From positions 1 to 64,000 of the forward strand of contig NZ_ARYM01000012.1 of assembly GCF_000685315.1 (NCBI RefSeq): a DNA stretch of 64,000 nt, in the 5' to 3' direction. The position numbers and the translations under genes are program-made. The notes beneath the pieces are model-generated. The model was given only the letters and a program-made list of their open reading frames with translations. It ran no database searches and was not told where the DNA came from. This document shows, piece by piece, positions 8,371 through 16,380 of this stretch. Position 1 is the stretch's first letter. The number at the start of each line of letters is the position of its first letter. Origin of the DNA: Hyphomonas polymorpha PS728. Its GTDB lineage: Bacteria > Pseudomonadota > Alphaproteobacteria > Caulobacterales > Hyphomonadaceae.

Positions 8371-8401
8371 GGAAAGCGCCCGCTCTGCGGGCGCTTTTTT
8401 G
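8371..8401 (+). terminator. rho-independent terminator
   Basis: An 11-bp stem, AAAGCGCCCGC with GCGGGCGCTTT around loop TCT, runs into six T residues. It closes the methyltransferase operon and insulates the next operator-controlled promoter at 8500. Confidence 0.9.
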
Positions 8402-8499
8402 TGCGCGCGGCCCCCCCCAATGCAACGCATACGGAAAGACCCGCAGAAACATCGCGCCTAAGTATTTTCCACTATGGAATTTTACGCACCACCCAGCTT

Positions 8500-8515
8500 A
8501 AAAGATATATCTTTT
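8500..8515. promoter_or_regulatory. GATATATC operator, site 2 of 8 (perfect palindrome)
   Basis: AAAAGATATATCTTTT is the only fully symmetric copy and is the best model for the consensus. It ends 22 nt before the ATG of the membrane protein gene. A repressor bound here would cover the -10 region or the transcription start. Confidence 0.85.
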
Positions 8516-8537
8516 GATCATTTCGCTGGGAGGCACC

Positions 8538-9230
8538 ATGCTAGAATTTCTTGCGGCCTACGAGCTGCCAATCCTCCGATGGCTGCATATCGTTGCTATG
8601 GTCTATTGGCTTGGCGGCGAATGGGGCGTGTTCCAGACCTCCTACAAGGTCGTGAACCCCGCCCTGTCTCTGGAGGAACGCTCGCGCCACATGGATACGG
8701 CTTACCGTATCGACATCATGGCGCGTACGGGCATCATATCGCTGCTGCCCCTTGGCCTGCATATGGGCTATCTCTGGGGCGTGCAGCCTTTCGGCGGCGG
8801 CTGGCTGGTCGCGATGTGGAGCCTCTGGGTTCTCTGGATGGCCATTACCTGGGGCGCGTTCTCCAATCGCGGCAAACCGCTGGGAAAACTGCTGTCAGAC
8901 ATTGAAGACTGGACGCGCTATATTGTCATCCCCCTGCTGATCATCTGCTCGATTTCCTCGCTTCTCGGCTATGGTCCGTTCCTGGCAGGCGAAGGCCAGA
9001 AATGGTTCTCAGCGAAGATGCTCACCTATGGCTTGCTGCTAATCCTCGGCTTCGGCTTGCGGCTGGTGATGCATGAATGGCGTGCCCTGTTCCCCATCCT
9101 GGCGGCAGGCCCCAATCCGGAAGTGGAAGCCAGGCTCGACCGCTCCATCAAGGTCGCCCGGTTGATCGCCTACACCTACTGGGCCGGCATTCTTACCACG
9201 GCATTCTTCGGCGCCGTAAAACCCTTCTGA
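8538..9230 (+). CDS. uncharacterised inner-membrane protein
   Basis: A 230-residue protein with five to six hydrophobic helices: IVAMVYWLGGEWGVF, GIISLLPLGLHMGYLWG, WLVAMWSLWVLWMAITW, YIVIPLLIICSISSLLGYG, MLTYGLLLILGFGLRL and a last one at the C-terminus. Histidines and tryptophans sit near membrane faces (RWLHIVAM, LGLHMGY), a pattern seen in CopD-like or cytochrome-like membrane proteins, but no haem motif is certain. GGGAGG sits 6 nt before the ATG. A TTG at 8514 opens a longer frame but lies inside the operator. It is a single-gene unit in the GATATATC regulon. Confidence 0.8.
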   Translation: MLEFLAAYELPILRWLHIVAMVYWLGGEWGVFQTSYKVVNPALSLEERSRHMDTAYRIDIMARTGIISLLPLGLHMGYLWGVQPFGGGWLVAMWSLWVLWMAITWGAFSNRGKPLGKLLSDIEDWTRYIVIPLLIICSISSLLGYGPFLAGEGQKWFSAKMLTYGLLLILGFGLRLVMHEWRALFPILAAGPNPEVEARLDRSIKVARLIAYTYWAGILTTAFFGAVKPF

Positions 9231-9245
9231 AACAGGGCAATAAAA

Positions 9246-9280
9246 GTGGCGCCCATCTGGCGAGGGGCGCCACAGTGTTT
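9246..9280 (+). terminator. probable weak terminator
   Basis: GTGGCGCCC pairs with GGGCGCCAC across a short loop, followed after a few bases by TTTT. It lies between the convergent membrane-protein and lipoprotein genes. Confidence 0.5.
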
Positions 9281-9301
9281 TCTGGCCCGCGCCCGGCCTT
9301 G

Positions 9302-10144
9302 TCAGAAGGTCGGCCGCTCCGGTTCTTCTGAAATAACGAACACGGACTGATCAATCGGTGCGCCGATCTCCACCCTGGTCCAGACCGCCTCGTTCGCTTT
9401 CATGCCATCATAGAAAAGCCGCACGCGGCCAGGCTGCACCCAGCGCGAGCCCGGCACGGTGAAGAAATTCGAATAGCGCCGCTCATGCCAACCGCGCGGC
9501 GTGCTGAAACCTGCATACACGGTGGCAAAGTCTGACTGGCGGATACCGAACTTCGTCTTGCCGCCCGCAGGATCCGTCAGCTCAACCATATAGGCAGGCA
9601 AGCCATCAATCAGATCGTCGGGCAGACGCGCCTGTGTCCAGCCTTCATCCAGCGCGTTGCGGATAGCGCCAAAGCCGAAATTCGACGCCCAGGCCTTCGC
9701 CGCCACCTCTTCCGGCATCGGACCATTCTGATCATAGGTCGTCTCGCCATCGAAGCTGATCAGCATCGCCAGCGTCTCGCCGCTCCACGCCTCGATCCGC
9801 ACCTTGCCCTCCGCAGCATGGGCGTTGGCCTTGCTGTCGGAAAACTCCCGCCACATGGCATACCTGTCCCACAGCACTTCGGAGCCGTCCGCCCGGCGGA
9901 TGATGTTGTAGCCTTCAAGATAAAGGCTTTTCACATCGCGCCAGTCTTCCCCGCCGGCAGCCTCATGCGCCGCCGCAATGATGTCGCGCGCGGAGAGCCC
10001 GGGATTGGCCTGCACGGCGGCGGGCAGCAGCGCACGCCTTGAAACATCCGGAGGCAGACCATCTGGATATGTATTCCCGCTCCCTGCCGGCGCGGTGACG
10101 CAGGCGGTAAGCAGAGCGAGACACAGAAGCGGCAAATGTTTCAT
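9302..10144 (-). CDS. lipoprotein of unknown function
   Basis: A 280-residue exported protein with a clear lipoprotein signal, MKHLPLLCLALLTAC, so it is acylated and probably held in the outer membrane. Behind it, SARDIIAAAHEAAGGEDWRDVKSLYLEGYNI and the following alternating strands look like a LolA/LppX-type half-barrel, though this is only a resemblance. The segment LYLEGYNIIRR recalls LFDVEGYNIRA in the DUF1838 lipoprotein at 19614 of the same regulon. Its ATG overlaps the DUF1330 stop as ATGA, so the pair is translationally coupled. Possibly a periplasmic binding or carrier protein for the regulon's substrate. Confidence 0.8.
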   Translation of the reverse strand: MKHLPLLCLALLTACVTAPAGSGNTYPDGLPPDVSRRALLPAAVQANPGLSARDIIAAAHEAAGGEDWRDVKSLYLEGYNIIRRADGSEVLWDRYAMWREFSDSKANAHAAEGKVRIEAWSGETLAMLISFDGETTYDQNGPMPEEVAAKAWASNFGFGAIRNALDEGWTQARLPDDLIDGLPAYMVELTDPAGGKTKFGIRQSDFATVYAGFSTPRGWHERRYSNFFTVPGSRWVQPGRVRLFYDGMKANEAVWTRVEIGAPIDQSVFVISEEPERPTF

Positions 10145-10437
10145 GCCGGGTCTTCCACAATCATTACATGTGCCTCGGCCAGCGGCTGGCGCGCGGCTTT
10201 CAGCGCCTGATATTCCGGGCTGTCCCAGAAGCGGCGGATCGCCGCCTTGTCCGGCCACTTCGAGATTACCGTGCTCGCCCCGTCAAACAGGCCGCCTTCA
10301 AGCGACTCGACACCCGGGCCGCGCACGACATATTCCCCGCCAAAGCGTGAGATCAGCGCCGCAGTCGGTGCTGCATATTCAGCCACGAAGCGCTGGCGAT
10401 CCTTCACCCGCGCAAAAACGATCATGTACGCCGCCAT
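10141..10437 (-). CDS. DUF1330 family protein
   Basis: A 98-residue DUF1330 protein, a small dimeric ferredoxin-like fold with no settled function. The match rests on YMIVFARVKDRQRFVAEYAA, GGEYVVRGPGVESLEG, SKWPDKAAIRRFWDSPEYQ and the length. The ATG at 10437 was chosen because GAAAGG lies about 6 nt before it; ATG at 10443 would touch it. It is the first gene of a two-gene leftward operon that starts 31 nt from the operator at 10469. Such proteins often accompany aromatic or polyketide enzymes, but nothing in it shows catalysis. Confidence 0.85.
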   Translation of the reverse strand: MAAYMIVFARVKDRQRFVAEYAAPTAALISRFGGEYVVRGPGVESLEGGLFDGASTVISKWPDKAAIRRFWDSPEYQALKAARQPLAEAHVMIVEDPA

Positions 10438-10468
10438 CTGCATCCTTTCAGCTTGGCCCAATCGATTC

Positions 10469-10484
10469 AAATGATATATCTTTT
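10469..10484. promoter_or_regulatory. GATATATC operator, site 3 of 8
   Basis: AAATGATATATCTTTT, identical to the site at 6640. It sits between the divergent DUF1330 gene (31 nt away) and the VOC gene (44 nt away) and so can control both. GGCCTC-CA-GAGGCC, a short inverted repeat, follows at 10492-10505. Confidence 0.8.
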
Positions 10485-10528
10485 ATTGGACGGCCTCCAG
10501 AGGCCATAACAAAAGAAAAGGCCCATTC

Positions 10529-11413
10529 ATGAAGCTGCTCAGAGCCGCCACGCTGACTGTCTCCGATCTGGAACGTTCAATCGCCAATTATGCCAAATAT
10601 TTCGACTATTCGGTCGTGGAGCGCGGCGATGTGCCTGCAGATCTCGCCGCCAGCTGGCAGGCTCCGGCGTCTGCCGGCCTGCCCTATGCCGTGATGCAGC
10701 CCTCCTCCGGCGCCGAGGTCTATCTCCGTCTCATCCAGCAGCCCCCGGTGGCTGGTTACCAGGCCCTGCGCTCCTATGGCTGGAACGCCATCGAGATCTG
10801 CGTTCAGGATGTTCTGACCGCCAATGCGCGTATGGAAAACTCCCCCTTCGAGATCATCGGCCCCCCACGCGAGATCGAGGGCCTCGACGCGATCTACCCG
10901 ATGCAGGTCAAAGGCCCGGACGAGGAAATCGTCTATCTCACCCAGATCCGCGACGACCTGCCCGCCTTCGACCTTCCGCGCGCTGCCTCAACCATCGACA
11001 AGCTGTTCATCCTAGTCCTCGGTTGCAGCGACATGAAGGCTTCGCTCGACTGGATGGTGCGCCATTGCGGCTTGGCTGTCGGGCGCGAGGAAATGGAAAT
11101 CGTCTATACGATGATCGCCAAGGCGTATGATCTGCCGATGGAACAGCTCCACAAGATCTCCACCATGATCCATGGCCGTGATGTCTTCCTCGAACTCGAC
11201 CAGTATCCCCCCGCCGCCATCCCGCGCCCCCACCATGAGGGCATGCTGGTGCCCGGCTGCGCGGTCGGTACGCTCTGGCATCCGGAATTCGATAGCCTGC
11301 CCGGCCCCTGGATCACCCCGCCAACCCGCCGCGATGGTCCGATCTATCAGGGCAAGCGTGCTGCCACGATCAAAGACCTTGATGGCGCCCTGATCGAGAT
11401 TGTCGAAGCATGA
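10529..11413 (+). CDS. two-domain VOC-fold protein
   Basis: A 294-residue protein with two vicinal-oxygen-chelate modules. The first begins KLLRAATLTVSDLERSIANYAKYFDYSVVE and the second TIDKLFILVLGCSDMKASLDWMVRHCGLAVG at about residue 155. It ends in AATIKDLDGALIEIVEA, a typical closing strand. Two-module members include extradiol dioxygenases, but the full set of His/His/Glu iron ligands was not identified, so lyase, isomerase or binding roles remain open. The stop overlaps the next start as ATGA, giving a coupled three-gene operon: VOC, reductase, alpha/beta-hydrolase. Confidence 0.8.
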   Translation: MKLLRAATLTVSDLERSIANYAKYFDYSVVERGDVPADLAASWQAPASAGLPYAVMQPSSGAEVYLRLIQQPPVAGYQALRSYGWNAIEICVQDVLTANARMENSPFEIIGPPREIEGLDAIYPMQVKGPDEEIVYLTQIRDDLPAFDLPRAASTIDKLFILVLGCSDMKASLDWMVRHCGLAVGREEMEIVYTMIAKAYDLPMEQLHKISTMIHGRDVFLELDQYPPAAIPRPHHEGMLVPGCAVGTLWHPEFDSLPGPWITPPTRRDGPIYQGKRAATIKDLDGALIEIVEA

Positions 11414-12423
11414 AACGCTATACGCTGAAAGCTGCGCTCTCCGCCACGCCCGTGGCGGAAGACTTCGTCGCGATTGATGTGCCGTATCCGGACTGTCCGC
11501 CCGGCGGCATCGTGGTGCGTACAATCTATCTCTCGCTCGACCCCTATATCGGCTCGCGCCTGAGGGGCCGCCATATGGGGGAAACGCCCCCGGCGCCGAT
11601 GGCCGATGCCATCCCGGGCGCCATCGTCGGCCAGGTCGTGGAGAGCCGCGCCCCCGGTATTGCCGAGGGCGATTATGTCCATGCAATGGAAGGCGGCTGG
11701 CAGGAATATGCCGCGCTGCCTCCGGGCCATTTCCGCAAGCTCGATCCGGCCGCCGCGCCCCTGCGCGCGCATATCGGTGTGCTCGGCATGCCCGGCCTGA
11801 CAGCTTGGGCGGGCATCACCCAGCTGGCAAAGGTGACTGCCGGTGATGTTGTGCTGGTCGACGCAGCGGCCGGCGCCGTCGGCGGCACGGCTGGCCAGAT
11901 CGCCCGCATCAAGGGCGCCGCCAAAGTCGTCGGCATCGCCGGTGGCCCCGAAAAATGCCGCCTCGTGACAGACACTTACGGCTTCGATGCCTGCATCGAT
12001 TACAAGGCCGAAGGCTGGCAGGCCGCTCTGAAGGAAGCGCTTCCCGAAGGCGCCAGCGTGTTCTTCGAGAACGTCTCCGCTGAAATGGCAATGACCGCAC
12101 TGTCCGTTTCCAGGACGTATGTGCGCGGCGTGCTCTGCGGCCTGGCGGATGCTTACCAGTCGGCCGGCCCTGCGCCCCATGCCCTCAATGCTGGCGCCGT
12201 CATCGGCAAGCGGGCCCAGATGCTCGGCCTCGTCGTCTACGATTTCTATCCCCGCTGGGATGAATACGTCACCGAAGCCAGCGGTTGGATTCGCGACGGC
12301 AAGCTCGCCTTCGCGGAAGACCATGCCGACGGCCTGGACAGTACACCCGCGCTGTTCGGCAAGCTCATGCGCGGCGCAAATGTCGGCAAACCCATCATCA
12401 CCGTTTCAGAGGAACAGGCATAA
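11410..12423 (+). CDS. zinc-free medium-chain NADP-dependent oxidoreductase (CurA/PTGR-like)
   Basis: A 337-residue medium-chain reductase of the curcumin reductase/prostaglandin reductase/leukotriene B4 dehydrogenase group, which reduce activated C=C bonds of enones with NADPH. Seen are SLDPYIGSRLRG near residue 40, GMPGLTAWAGITQLAKVTAGDVVLVDAAAGAVGGTAGQ for the nucleotide fold, and YDFYPRWDEY. The zinc ligands of alcohol dehydrogenases are absent. It overlaps both neighbours by one to four bases. It likely saturates a conjugated double bond of an intermediate in the regulon's pathway. Confidence 0.88.
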   Translation: MKRYTLKAALSATPVAEDFVAIDVPYPDCPPGGIVVRTIYLSLDPYIGSRLRGRHMGETPPAPMADAIPGAIVGQVVESRAPGIAEGDYVHAMEGGWQEYAALPPGHFRKLDPAAAPLRAHIGVLGMPGLTAWAGITQLAKVTAGDVVLVDAAAGAVGGTAGQIARIKGAAKVVGIAGGPEKCRLVTDTYGFDACIDYKAEGWQAALKEALPEGASVFFENVSAEMAMTALSVSRTYVRGVLCGLADAYQSAGPAPHALNAGAVIGKRAQMLGLVVYDFYPRWDEYVTEASGWIRDGKLAFAEDHADGLDSTPALFGKLMRGANVGKPIITVSEEQA

Positions 12424-13226
12424 TGGCCCGCGTCAGAAAATCATATGCAGACGGAACATACGGCCAGCTTCACTACCGCATAGCGGTTCCCGAAGCGGCC
12501 TCCTCCCTGCCGCCGCTCTACTGCCTTCACCAGAGCCCGAAATGCGGCATGGAATTCGAAACCCTGATGGGCGTGATCGGTGATGAACGCATCGTCGTTG
12601 CGCCGGACTATCCCGGCTATGGCCAATCCGACAAGCCGCCGGAAGAGCACCTCGCTACGGTGCCCGCCTATGCTGAGGCCTGCTGGCAGGTGGCCGATGC
12701 CCTTGGCCACGACACTATCGCGCTGTTCGGCAATCATACCGGATCAAAAGTTGCAACAGAAATGGCGGTGATGCGCCCCGGCCATGTTGGCAACATCGCC
12801 ATGGTGTCCGCTGCTCTGCTGACGGATGAAGAGCGCGCCTTCTTTGCCGACTATTTCACCCCGATCCCGCTGGATGACGCCGGCACACGCTTCTCCACCA
12901 TGTGGCAGCGGATCATCGAGCGCCGTGGCCCTGGCGCAACGCTGGAAATGCTGGCCCAATCCCTGATGATGAACCTGCTTGGGGGGGAAGAATATGAGTG
13001 GGGCCATGCGGCCGCCTTCTCTTTTGCAGAGCCTTTCGAGCAGGCGCTGAAAACCCTGCCAAACCGGATCACCATTCTCAACCCGGCAGACGACCTCACA
13101 GAATGCACGCGCCGCGCAACAGAACTGGTGCGCAATGGCGAAGTCATCGAATGCCCCCAATGGGGCTACAACTTCATGGACGTGTGGCCCGAAGAAGTTG
13201 CAGCCCTTCTGAGATCACACCTCTGA
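12423..13226 (+). CDS. alpha/beta-hydrolase fold protein lacking the serine nucleophile
   Basis: A 267-residue alpha/beta-hydrolase recognised by PLYCLHQSPKCG (oxyanion region), VVAPDYPGYGQSDKP and an elbow at LFGNHTGSK. The elbow, normally G-x-S-x-G, reads G103-N104-H105-T106-G107, so histidine replaces the nucleophile. The C-terminal position that normally carries the catalytic histidine reads WGYNFMD. The acid-bearing NPADD is kept. It may therefore be a non-hydrolytic member, such as a C-C lyase, isomerase or cofactor-free oxygenase, or a binding protein. The ATG overlaps the reductase stop as TAATG. The 3' end overlaps the convergent MFS gene by 12 nt. Confidence 0.88.
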   Translation: MARVRKSYADGTYGQLHYRIAVPEAASSLPPLYCLHQSPKCGMEFETLMGVIGDERIVVAPDYPGYGQSDKPPEEHLATVPAYAEACWQVADALGHDTIALFGNHTGSKVATEMAVMRPGHVGNIAMVSAALLTDEERAFFADYFTPIPLDDAGTRFSTMWQRIIERRGPGATLEMLAQSLMMNLLGGEEYEWGHAAAFSFAEPFEQALKTLPNRITILNPADDLTECTRRATELVRNGEVIECPQWGYNFMDVWPEEVAALLRSHL

Positions 13227-14780
13227 GGAGGCGACAGCGCCTGCCGGCGCAATCGCCGGCGGCGCCTCTGCCTCATGCTCCCGTCCGTACCGGTACTTTC
13301 CGAGTGCCAGGATCGGCAGCGTGGAGATGAACAGGATTATGGCCGCACTCGTCAGCGTCCACTGCCAGTCATGGCCCGGCAGGATGCCAGTATTGGCCCC
13401 CAGGAAGTGAATACCCCGGCCGTCGGCAATATCGGTCATGATCGACGGCCCGAGACCGGCGCCCACCGCAAAGAAGGCATACAGCGCGCCATAGATTGCG
13501 GTGTAGGATTTCATCCCGAAATACTTCGACACGATGTAGGCCATGAAATCATATTCCACGCCCGCGCCGAAGCCGATCATCAGGATGGCAATCGTCGCCA
13601 TGCCCGGCGTGAGTCCCGGCTGACCGAGAAGCCAGAGCGCAATCGCCGGCGAGGCGAGGAAGGCGAACGCCACCGCAGGCGCCCAGAAGCGGTCAATCAG
13701 ATAGCCCCCCACTGCCCGGCCCAGCAGCACGGCAAGCCCGGTCAGCGTGGCAAGACCGACTGCCTCATTAATATCGAACGACTGATGCACAAGAATGCGC
13801 TCAATGTTCGGAATGACGGCGCCCACTGCGTAGGAGATCGGCATGAAGCAAATGCCGAGCAGCCAGAAGCGCCAATCTTTCGCCGCCGCCGCTAGGCTCA
13901 TGCCCGTCATCACCACCGCCTTGCCCTCAACCGGCACCGGAGGTGACTTGCGAATGTCGAATACGATCATTGCCAGCACGGGCAGAAGCATCATGATCGA
14001 GAAAGCAATCGCCATCAGGTATTCAAGACGGGGACCATGCATATTGATCAAGGGCAGAACCTGCATCCAAACAATCGCGCTCAGCCCCAGCGTCCCGAGC
14101 AGTGAGATACCCAGAATTGGCAGCTTCAGGCGAACCAGCGGCGACGTGCTCGCCGGCTTGTCATCAATGTCCCGTAGGCTGAGGATACTCATCGGCAGCG
14201 AAATCGTCAGGGGCAGCAAGGCCAGCAGAACATAGGCACTGCGCCAGCCAGACCCGTTGAAGAAATGCCATTCCGGATTGGAAACGATATACTGCGCGAA
14301 AAATTTCGCGAGCGCCCCGCTTACGCCGGTGGCGATAAGAGCAATGCCCAGGACAATACCCCGGTTCTTCTCGAACCATGCGGCAACCGGGCGTGTGAAG
14401 GTGATCGGAAGCGTCCCCGCGCCAGCAAACGCCAGCAGAAGCCACAAGAATATGTAGAGAGGTTTTGAGCCATTGTTGAAGGCCAGCGCCATCATCGCAA
14501 GGCTGAACGTTACCGTCGAGATCAAGGCCACCCGGCGTGCACCAAACCGCTGTGCCATGATGCCGACCATTGGAGCAGCCACGAACACACCGAAGGTATA
14601 GATCGCCAGCGCGTTGAGAATGTCGCCCGGCGCCCAGCCCATCGGGCCAAACTCTGCCAGCATCGGCGGGATCATCACCCCGATCGTATAGAAAGGCAGC
14701 GGCGACAGTCCGAGTCCGACACCTATGGCCGCCGCGCTGACTACCGGCCAGCCGCGACTGAACTCACCTGTTTCCGCCAT
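13215..14780 (-). CDS. MFS transporter (monocarboxylate/oxalate-formate type)
   Basis: A 521-residue major facilitator with twelve hydrophobic helices. The loop MAQRFGARRVALISTV between helices 2 and 3 and the overall pattern (GWPVVSAAAIGVGLGLSP at the start, VAAWFEKNRGIVLGIALIATGVSGA in helix 4-5) fit the monocarboxylate/OFA group that moves organic acids across the inner membrane. GAGGAG precedes the ATG by 10 nt. It is transcribed away from the flavin-oxidase gene, with the operator at 14843 between them. It probably imports the compound or exports a product of this regulon. Confidence 0.9.
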   Translation of the reverse strand: MAETGEFSRGWPVVSAAAIGVGLGLSPLPFYTIGVMIPPMLAEFGPMGWAPGDILNALAIYTFGVFVAAPMVGIMAQRFGARRVALISTVTFSLAMMALAFNNGSKPLYIFLWLLLAFAGAGTLPITFTRPVAAWFEKNRGIVLGIALIATGVSGALAKFFAQYIVSNPEWHFFNGSGWRSAYVLLALLPLTISLPMSILSLRDIDDKPASTSPLVRLKLPILGISLLGTLGLSAIVWMQVLPLINMHGPRLEYLMAIAFSIMMLLPVLAMIVFDIRKSPPVPVEGKAVVMTGMSLAAAAKDWRFWLLGICFMPISYAVGAVIPNIERILVHQSFDINEAVGLATLTGLAVLLGRAVGGYLIDRFWAPAVAFAFLASPAIALWLLGQPGLTPGMATIAILMIGFGAGVEYDFMAYIVSKYFGMKSYTAIYGALYAFFAVGAGLGPSIMTDIADGRGIHFLGANTGILPGHDWQWTLTSAAIILFISTLPILALGKYRYGREHEAEAPPAIAPAGAVASSEV

Positions 14781-14842
14781 TCTACAAACTCCTCGCTTGT
14801 TCGGAGCTTGCGCGAACGCAACTCCACGTCTTATCGTGTTTT

Positions 14843-14858
14843 AATTGGTATATCATTT
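14843..14858. promoter_or_regulatory. GATATATC operator, site 4 of 8 (variant core)
   Basis: AATTGGTATATCATTT, whose reverse complement AAATGATATACCAATT shares AAATGATATACCA with the site at 18896. It lies 62 nt from the MFS start and 28 nt from the flavin-oxidase start. Confidence 0.75.
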
Positions 14859-14886
14859 GAGCGTCCCGTCGAGAGGAAATCACAAT

Positions 14887-16299
14887 ATGCCTATGTCACG
14901 CCGGAAATTTGCACTCCTGTCAGGCGCAGCTTTGCTATCAGCCTGTGCACCTGTGCCCGCGAAAGGGCGTCGGGATGCCGCCGATGTCATCATTCTGGGC
15001 GCCGGGCTCTCCGGCCTTTATGCGGCGCGAATGCTGGAGGCGGCCGGCATGAAGGTGCTGATCCTGGAGGCGGATACGCGGCCAGGTGGACGCATCCTGA
15101 CGCTCGATGATGTGCCGGGCATGCCGGAAGGTGGCGGCCAGCAGGTCGGCCAGACCTATGCCAGGATGCGCAAGACCGCGCTGGACCTGGGCGTGCCGGT
15201 CGTTCCCTATCCGCCCCGTCCGCGCGACGCCGCAGTCGCTGCAGCTGGCCGCGTCATGGCAGCGAGCGATTGGGCCGCCGCGCCGGAAAACCCTTTCCCC
15301 GGCCCCTTTCGCCCGCTCACGCCATCAGCTGCCTTGCTGGTCGCCGCCGGACGGAGCAATCCGTTTGCAGACAATTACGCCTGGCGGGAAATTTCCCCCG
15401 CCAGCGATATCTCCGCCGGCGATTTCCTCGCCGGGCTCGGCTTTGACGAGGCCTCGCGCGCGCTGATCGACAGTTCCCTGAACGGCAACAGCCTTGCCAC
15501 CTATTCCATCGCCAATGTCTGGCGCACCCTGACACTCTATGCCGAAGATGCCGCCCTTGGCCCGTCAGACCGCATTGCCGGCGGTTCCTCCCGCTTTACA
15601 GAAGCGCTGGCGGCCAGTCTGGCCGAAGGTACGCTGCGCCTGGGAACACCGGCCGAAGCAATTGCCGAGCGTGGCACCCATGTCGAAGTGACTGCCGGTG
15701 GCACGATCTACACGGCCCCCTTCGCAATCTGCACCCTGCCTTTCCCCGCCCTGCGCCGGCTGGATCTGACGCTTTCGGAAACAGATACCTTTTCCGCCGA
15801 GCGCCGCGCGGCGATCAGTGCCCTGCCCTATACCCGGATCCATCAGATTCATGTCGAGCCCGAGGCGCGCTACTGGGAGGCCGACGGCCTGCCCATCGAA
15901 ATGTGGACTGATGGTCCCATCGAACGTGTCTTCGCAAACTTCGACGAGGCAGGCGAAGTGGCAAGCCTCACCTGCTGGATCAACGGCCAGGGCGCTGATC
16001 CCGGCCGCACGGATGAAGACTGGTTCGCCATTGCCGATGCCGAATTCGCCCGCCTGCGCGGCACCGGCACGCGCGGCATCAAGGTTGTGCGCTGGGATGA
16101 GACCCAACCTCGCTCGGGCGGGGCCTACATGCACTGGGCGCCGGGCCAGATTGGCGCCTGGGCCACCGGCATCACCGAGCCTTCCGGGCGGCTGCACTTT
16201 GCCGGGGAGCATCTCTCCTTCCTGCACACGGGCATGGAAGGCGCACTGGAAACAGGCGAACGCGCCGCCTATGCAGTCCTGGAAGCTGCGCAGCTCTAG
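14887..16299 (+). CDS. Tat-exported flavin amine-oxidase-fold lipoprotein
   Basis: A 470-residue FAD oxidoreductase with an export signal that is both twin-arginine (SRRKFALLSG, residues 4-13) and lipoprotein (LLSAC, acylated Cys20). The dinucleotide fold follows at once: VIILGAGLSGLYAARMLEAAG and GMKVLILEADTRPGGRI, as in monoamine-oxidase/phytoene-desaturase-like enzymes. The C-terminal FAD contact is GRLHFAGEHLSFLHTGMEGALETGE. It would be folded with FAD in the cytoplasm and then anchored outside the inner membrane. The ATG at 14887 has GAGAGG about 10 nt before it; a longer frame from 14845 reads the operator. It likely performs the first oxidation of the imported substrate. Confidence 0.88.
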   Translation: MPMSRRKFALLSGAALLSACAPVPAKGRRDAADVIILGAGLSGLYAARMLEAAGMKVLILEADTRPGGRILTLDDVPGMPEGGGQQVGQTYARMRKTALDLGVPVVPYPPRPRDAAVAAAGRVMAASDWAAAPENPFPGPFRPLTPSAALLVAAGRSNPFADNYAWREISPASDISAGDFLAGLGFDEASRALIDSSLNGNSLATYSIANVWRTLTLYAEDAALGPSDRIAGGSSRFTEALAASLAEGTLRLGTPAEAIAERGTHVEVTAGGTIYTAPFAICTLPFPALRRLDLTLSETDTFSAERRAAISALPYTRIHQIHVEPEARYWEADGLPIEMWTDGPIERVFANFDEAGEVASLTCWINGQGADPGRTDEDWFAIADAEFARLRGTGTRGIKVVRWDETQPRSGGAYMHWAPGQIGAWATGITEPSGRLHFAGEHLSFLHTGMEGALETGERAAYAVLEAAQL

Positions 16300-16324
16300 T
16301 CCTCAAGGGAACATCTGCACACAG

Positions 16325-16359
16325 AAAAAAGCGGCGCCGGGACGGGAGTCCGGCGCCGC
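16325..16359 (-). terminator. terminator of the TonB receptor gene
   Basis: A 10-bp GC stem (GCGGCGCCGG with CCGGCGCCGC, 9-base loop) is followed on the minus strand by six T residues. It lies between convergent genes and has no T run in the plus direction. Confidence 0.85.
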
Positions 16360-16380
16360 CAGAGTTGGCTGTATGTCCGA

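Noticed and set aside
10492-10505. GGCCTCCAGAGGCC inverted repeat as operator or terminator
   Set aside because: It is short, lacks a T run and lies in a leader; not distinguishable from chance in GC-rich DNA.
14845-14886. N-terminal extension MVYHLS of the flavin-oxidase frame
   Set aside because: It is the operator at 14843 read in frame; the same MVYHL start is seen in the extended TonB receptor frame from 18909 for the same reason. Real starts at 14887 and 18837 have signal peptides and ribosome sites.
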